Positions 37,519 to 39,812 of a stretch of 39,812 nt of DNA are shown here, piece after piece. A program made the translations under genes and the position numbers. Under the pieces are notes generated by a model that was not told where the DNA came from, ran no database searches, and was given only the letters and a program-made list of their open reading frames with translations. The stretch lies in the NCBI GenBank assembly GCA_009746045.1, contig RPFO01001843.1, positions 92,501-132,312 of the forward strand. The letters run 5' to 3'. This DNA is from Mesostigma viride (lineage: Eukaryota; Streptophyta; Mesostigmatophyceae; Mesostigmatales; Mesostigmataceae). Position 1 is the stretch's first letter, and the number at the start of each line of letters is the position of its first letter.

Positions 37519-39470
37519 ATGGCGGCCACCTGCAGTTCCTTTGCCCTGCTTCCAGCTGGATGTGCTGCCAAAGCCAGTTGTGCTTCGACGGCAGCAAGGC
37601 AACGCCCGGCGGTGCAGGCCCTCGCGCCTGCGTCGTTTTCTGGAGTTCCATGCAGCCTTAGGTCCTCTGCTCTGCACCCTAGCCTAGCCATCCATCCGTC
37701 AAGATTGGAGTCTAGTGTTAGGTCGAAGCGATTTGTGGTCCTGGCAGCTGAGGATGGGGGCCAAGCTGCCGCCGCAACTGAGGTACGCGGAAGATCGGTT
37801 AATTTGTGTTGCCGAGATTATATGTCTAGATTGGCTGTCATGCTCGCGGCGAACCCATCGTGTCATTACCTACCATGTAGCATGGCGATTTTTTTCTTTC
37901 TATCCGGTTGTTATTGTCTGGAATATTTTCCCTATGTTTCGTTCATAAGAGTTCCTTGGTTCCCAGATAAGAGTTGTTTGTTGCACATTAACGCCCCCCT
38001 TCAATTTTCGCTCCTGGCCAACGTACATGCTTACGCTGAGGCAGTTGCGAATGTACATTTTTTTCACTGCACTTTGCACGAATGTTGGCAATGTATGCGG
38101 CTCAATGATTCATGGGGCATCCAGAATGCTAACACTCTGTTAATGCGCGCCCACTCCATCGTCTCGGACTTTTGATTTTTTTAAAAGGCAGTGAATGTTT
38201 TAGGGGAGGATGTGTGTGCATAACATGATGCTCGTGGCTTGGGAGCTATCTCTGTTGCCCATAGGCAGGGTGTTGAATCGCCTCTTGGCCGATGCATGAG
38301 ATTACCAGCCAGCCGCCCAGTCTACAGTTGGTTAATTTGTTTTATGCGGTTGTGTGCACTGGCTCTCCCCTCTGGGCACGCTCGCTCGCTGTCTGTTTGT
38401 GCTGTCGGTTGCTGCCACCTGTCCATGCTGGCTGTTGCCCGCAGGAGAAAGGAGGCGAGGGGTCTGAGGGCTCGGCCGGCGCATCCTCCAAGGTAGGCTA
38501 CGCCGCACCTCCCTGCTTGGGTACTTCCTTGTTCCGGGGTGTGCTGCTGTGGCCAGTGGTTGTACTGTCAGCTTGTACTGTCAGACTGTAGGGGTAGGCT
38601 TTACCCTGGCGTGTGGCAGCATTCAATTGACAAGTGCAGGCCTTTGTCGGGGAACTACCCATGCCCCTGCGCTACCACTGCTGGGTTTTTGCGGCTGTCG
38701 CCACTGCTGGATTTTGGCCATCTCCACCGGCTGCCTCCATGTCTGTCGTGCCCATGGCATGCTATCCTTTCGCGCATTTGCACTTCCACGTTCAGAGATT
38801 GCGCACGTGCCTGCTCTCTCTGCCGTTTTGTCATGCCCGGGCTATGAGGGAGGTTGGCGTTTCATGGTGTCCACGCACATGCAGTCCGTGGGAAGGGTGG
38901 GGTGTGTAGGGATGGTGGGGGTGGGGGAAGTGGCGTTGAAGGAGCTAGAGGGGGCTTACCCCGAGGGTGCGGCACAGCTAGCAAACCAGTTAGCAGCCTG
39001 ACAGCCGCACATTGCTCGATGCAGGGGCAGGGGTATAAGGCAGGGCGTGCTGTTGGGTCAGGCATGGTCACGTCGACTTGTTTCTGCGTCCGCCGTCTTC
39101 CCGTCAATCTATCTTGTTGTATATATGTCATGCCTGGCTGCTACCTTGCTGCCTGGCCACACGCGTACGGTGGACCAACCACTTCATCGCCTTACCTCCC
39201 CCACCATATCTAAACCCAAGCAACCCCTCTGCCCGTCCCTCAAGTCCCCTTCCCCCACTTCCCATCCTTCAACCGCACCCAATTCCTCTTCCCATCCCTC
39301 AACTTCCCCGTGCCCCCCCCTCCCCCTCCCAGATCAACGAGGCGGTGATGGCCATCCTCAACACGGCTGCGACCGCAGGCCTGGACCCCTCGGTGCTGCG
39401 GGAGGCGACGGACCTGGTCAACATGGAGTTCTTGGCGCTGGAGGCCAAGGTGATGGAGGCGGCCAACGAG
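37519..39470 (+). CDS. Nuclear gene for a probable plastid protein, 5' part (runs off the window)
   Basis: Three exons join in frame, all phase 0: 37,519-37,782 (88 codons, ATG in the context AATATGGCGG), 38,445-38,492 (16 codons) and 39,333-39,470 (46 codons, donor GTGAGG). The start MAATCSSFALLPAGCAAKAS and the next about 50 residues are rich in Ala, Ser and Arg with almost no acidic residues until FVVLAAEDGG, as in chloroplast transit peptides; cleavage near VLAA is likely. Exon 2 is a Gly/Glu/Ser linker. Exon 3 encodes helices INEAVMAILNTAATAGLDPS and LREATDLVNMEFLALEAKVM. I do not recognise the family. The intron after exon 3 is a G-rich repeat to the end of the window, so the rest of the gene is not visible. 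An extra exon between 38,493 and 39,332 cannot be excluded. Confidence 0.6.
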
Positions 39471-39480
39471 GTGAGGGTTG

Positions 39481-39812
39481 GAGAGGAAGGGGCAAGGGAG
39501 GGGGGGGGGGGGGAAAGGGGGGAAAGGGGGGAAAGGGGGGGAAAGGGGGGAAAGGGGGGGAAAGGGGGGGAAGGGGGGGAAAGGGGGGAAAGGGGGGAAA
39601 GGGGGCCAAAAGGGGGGAAAGGGGGGAAAAGGGGGGAAAGGGGGGGAAAGGGGGAAGGGGGGGAAAGGGGGGAAAGGGGGGGGAAGGGGGGGAAAAGGGG
39701 AAAGGGGGGAAAGGGGGGAAAGGGGGCGTAAACAAGGGGGGGAAAGGGGGGGAGGGGGAAGGGGGGAAAGGGGGGAAAGGGGGAGGCAAAGGGGGGAAAG
39801 GGGGGGAAGGGG
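39481..39812 (+). repeat. (GGGGGGAAA)n purine repeat
   Basis: G-runs of 4-13 separated by AAA, A or AA, on the coding strand of the intron following the exon that ends at 39,470, continuing past the window end. All-purine strand over about 330 bp, with potential for G-quadruplexes and triplex DNA. Frames across it (Glu/Gly/Lys repeats) are not genes. Confidence 0.92.

Noticed and set aside
38900-39003. Possible extra exon with ALKELEGAYPEGAAQLANQ
   Set aside because: Reads protein-like, but no GT donor follows before the TGA, and exons at 38,492 and 39,333 join in frame without it.
39078-39789. Glu/Gly/Lys- and Pro/Phe-rich frames at the right end
   Set aside because: They come from the (GGGGGGAAA)n repeat. 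Only 39,333-39,470 reads as an exon.

Overview
The window looks like nuclear DNA of a eukaryote, most likely a green alga. The exons I could join are GC-rich and use GT-AG introns that keep frame. One gene starts with a chloroplast-transit-like leader. A TGTAA motif, the green-algal type of poly(A) signal, lies downstream of another gene. The transposon mix (a chromovirus, a tyrosine-recombinase retrotransposon with split direct repeats, LINEs with tetranucleotide tails) also fits. No prokaryotic operons, rRNA, tRNA or CRISPR arrays were seen. Species assignment is inference.

Layout. 1-3.9 kb: no supportable gene. 3.9-5.8 kb: a small two-exon gene whose intron is a G-rich minisatellite. 5.9-6.5 kb: satellite DNA, including a TCAC array with 10.5-bp period and a (CATC)39 run. 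6.3-14.2 kb: a graveyard of one LINE family in both orientations, with ORF1 and reverse-transcriptase remains, (GATG)n tails, and a MITE-like element just beyond it. 15.46-36.2 kb, minus strand: a flavin-reductase-like (FMN-binding split-barrel) gene. Five exons join in frame and carry the family's motifs to a natural stop. 37.5-39.8 kb, plus strand: the start of a divergent gene with a probable plastid transit peptide, running off the window in a G-rich repeat intron.

The centre of interest is the 17.9-kb intron between the second and third recognised flavin-reductase exons (17,044-34,939). About 16 kb of it is a nest of mobile DNA lying between two blocks of the same 48-bp minisatellite. 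From outside in, the nest holds: a 1.7-kb inverted repeat (18,456-20,176); a possible transposase-type gene on the minus strand (31.6-34.4 kb); a Ty3/gypsy chromovirus, internally deleted and rearranged, carrying an extra ORF after the chromodomain (20,216 to about 31,186); and, exactly inside the 3' LTR of that chromovirus, an apparently complete 5,499-bp tyrosine-recombinase retrotransposon (25,473-30,971). The last has intact gag and RT-RNaseH-recombinase ORFs, the A1...B1-A2-B2 split direct repeats of PAT/Ngaro-like elements, and no target-site duplication.

The relative order of events can be read: host gene and minisatellite first, then the chromovirus, then rearrangement of it, then the recombinase element, which is young (its repeats differ only by two 1-bp indels). 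The most unusual observations are a 2A-like NPGP motif between RNase H and recombinase, a 790-bp palindrome whose centre coincides with a natural short hairpin of the parent sequence, the helically phased TCAC array, and the TTCGTCAAC motif cluster.
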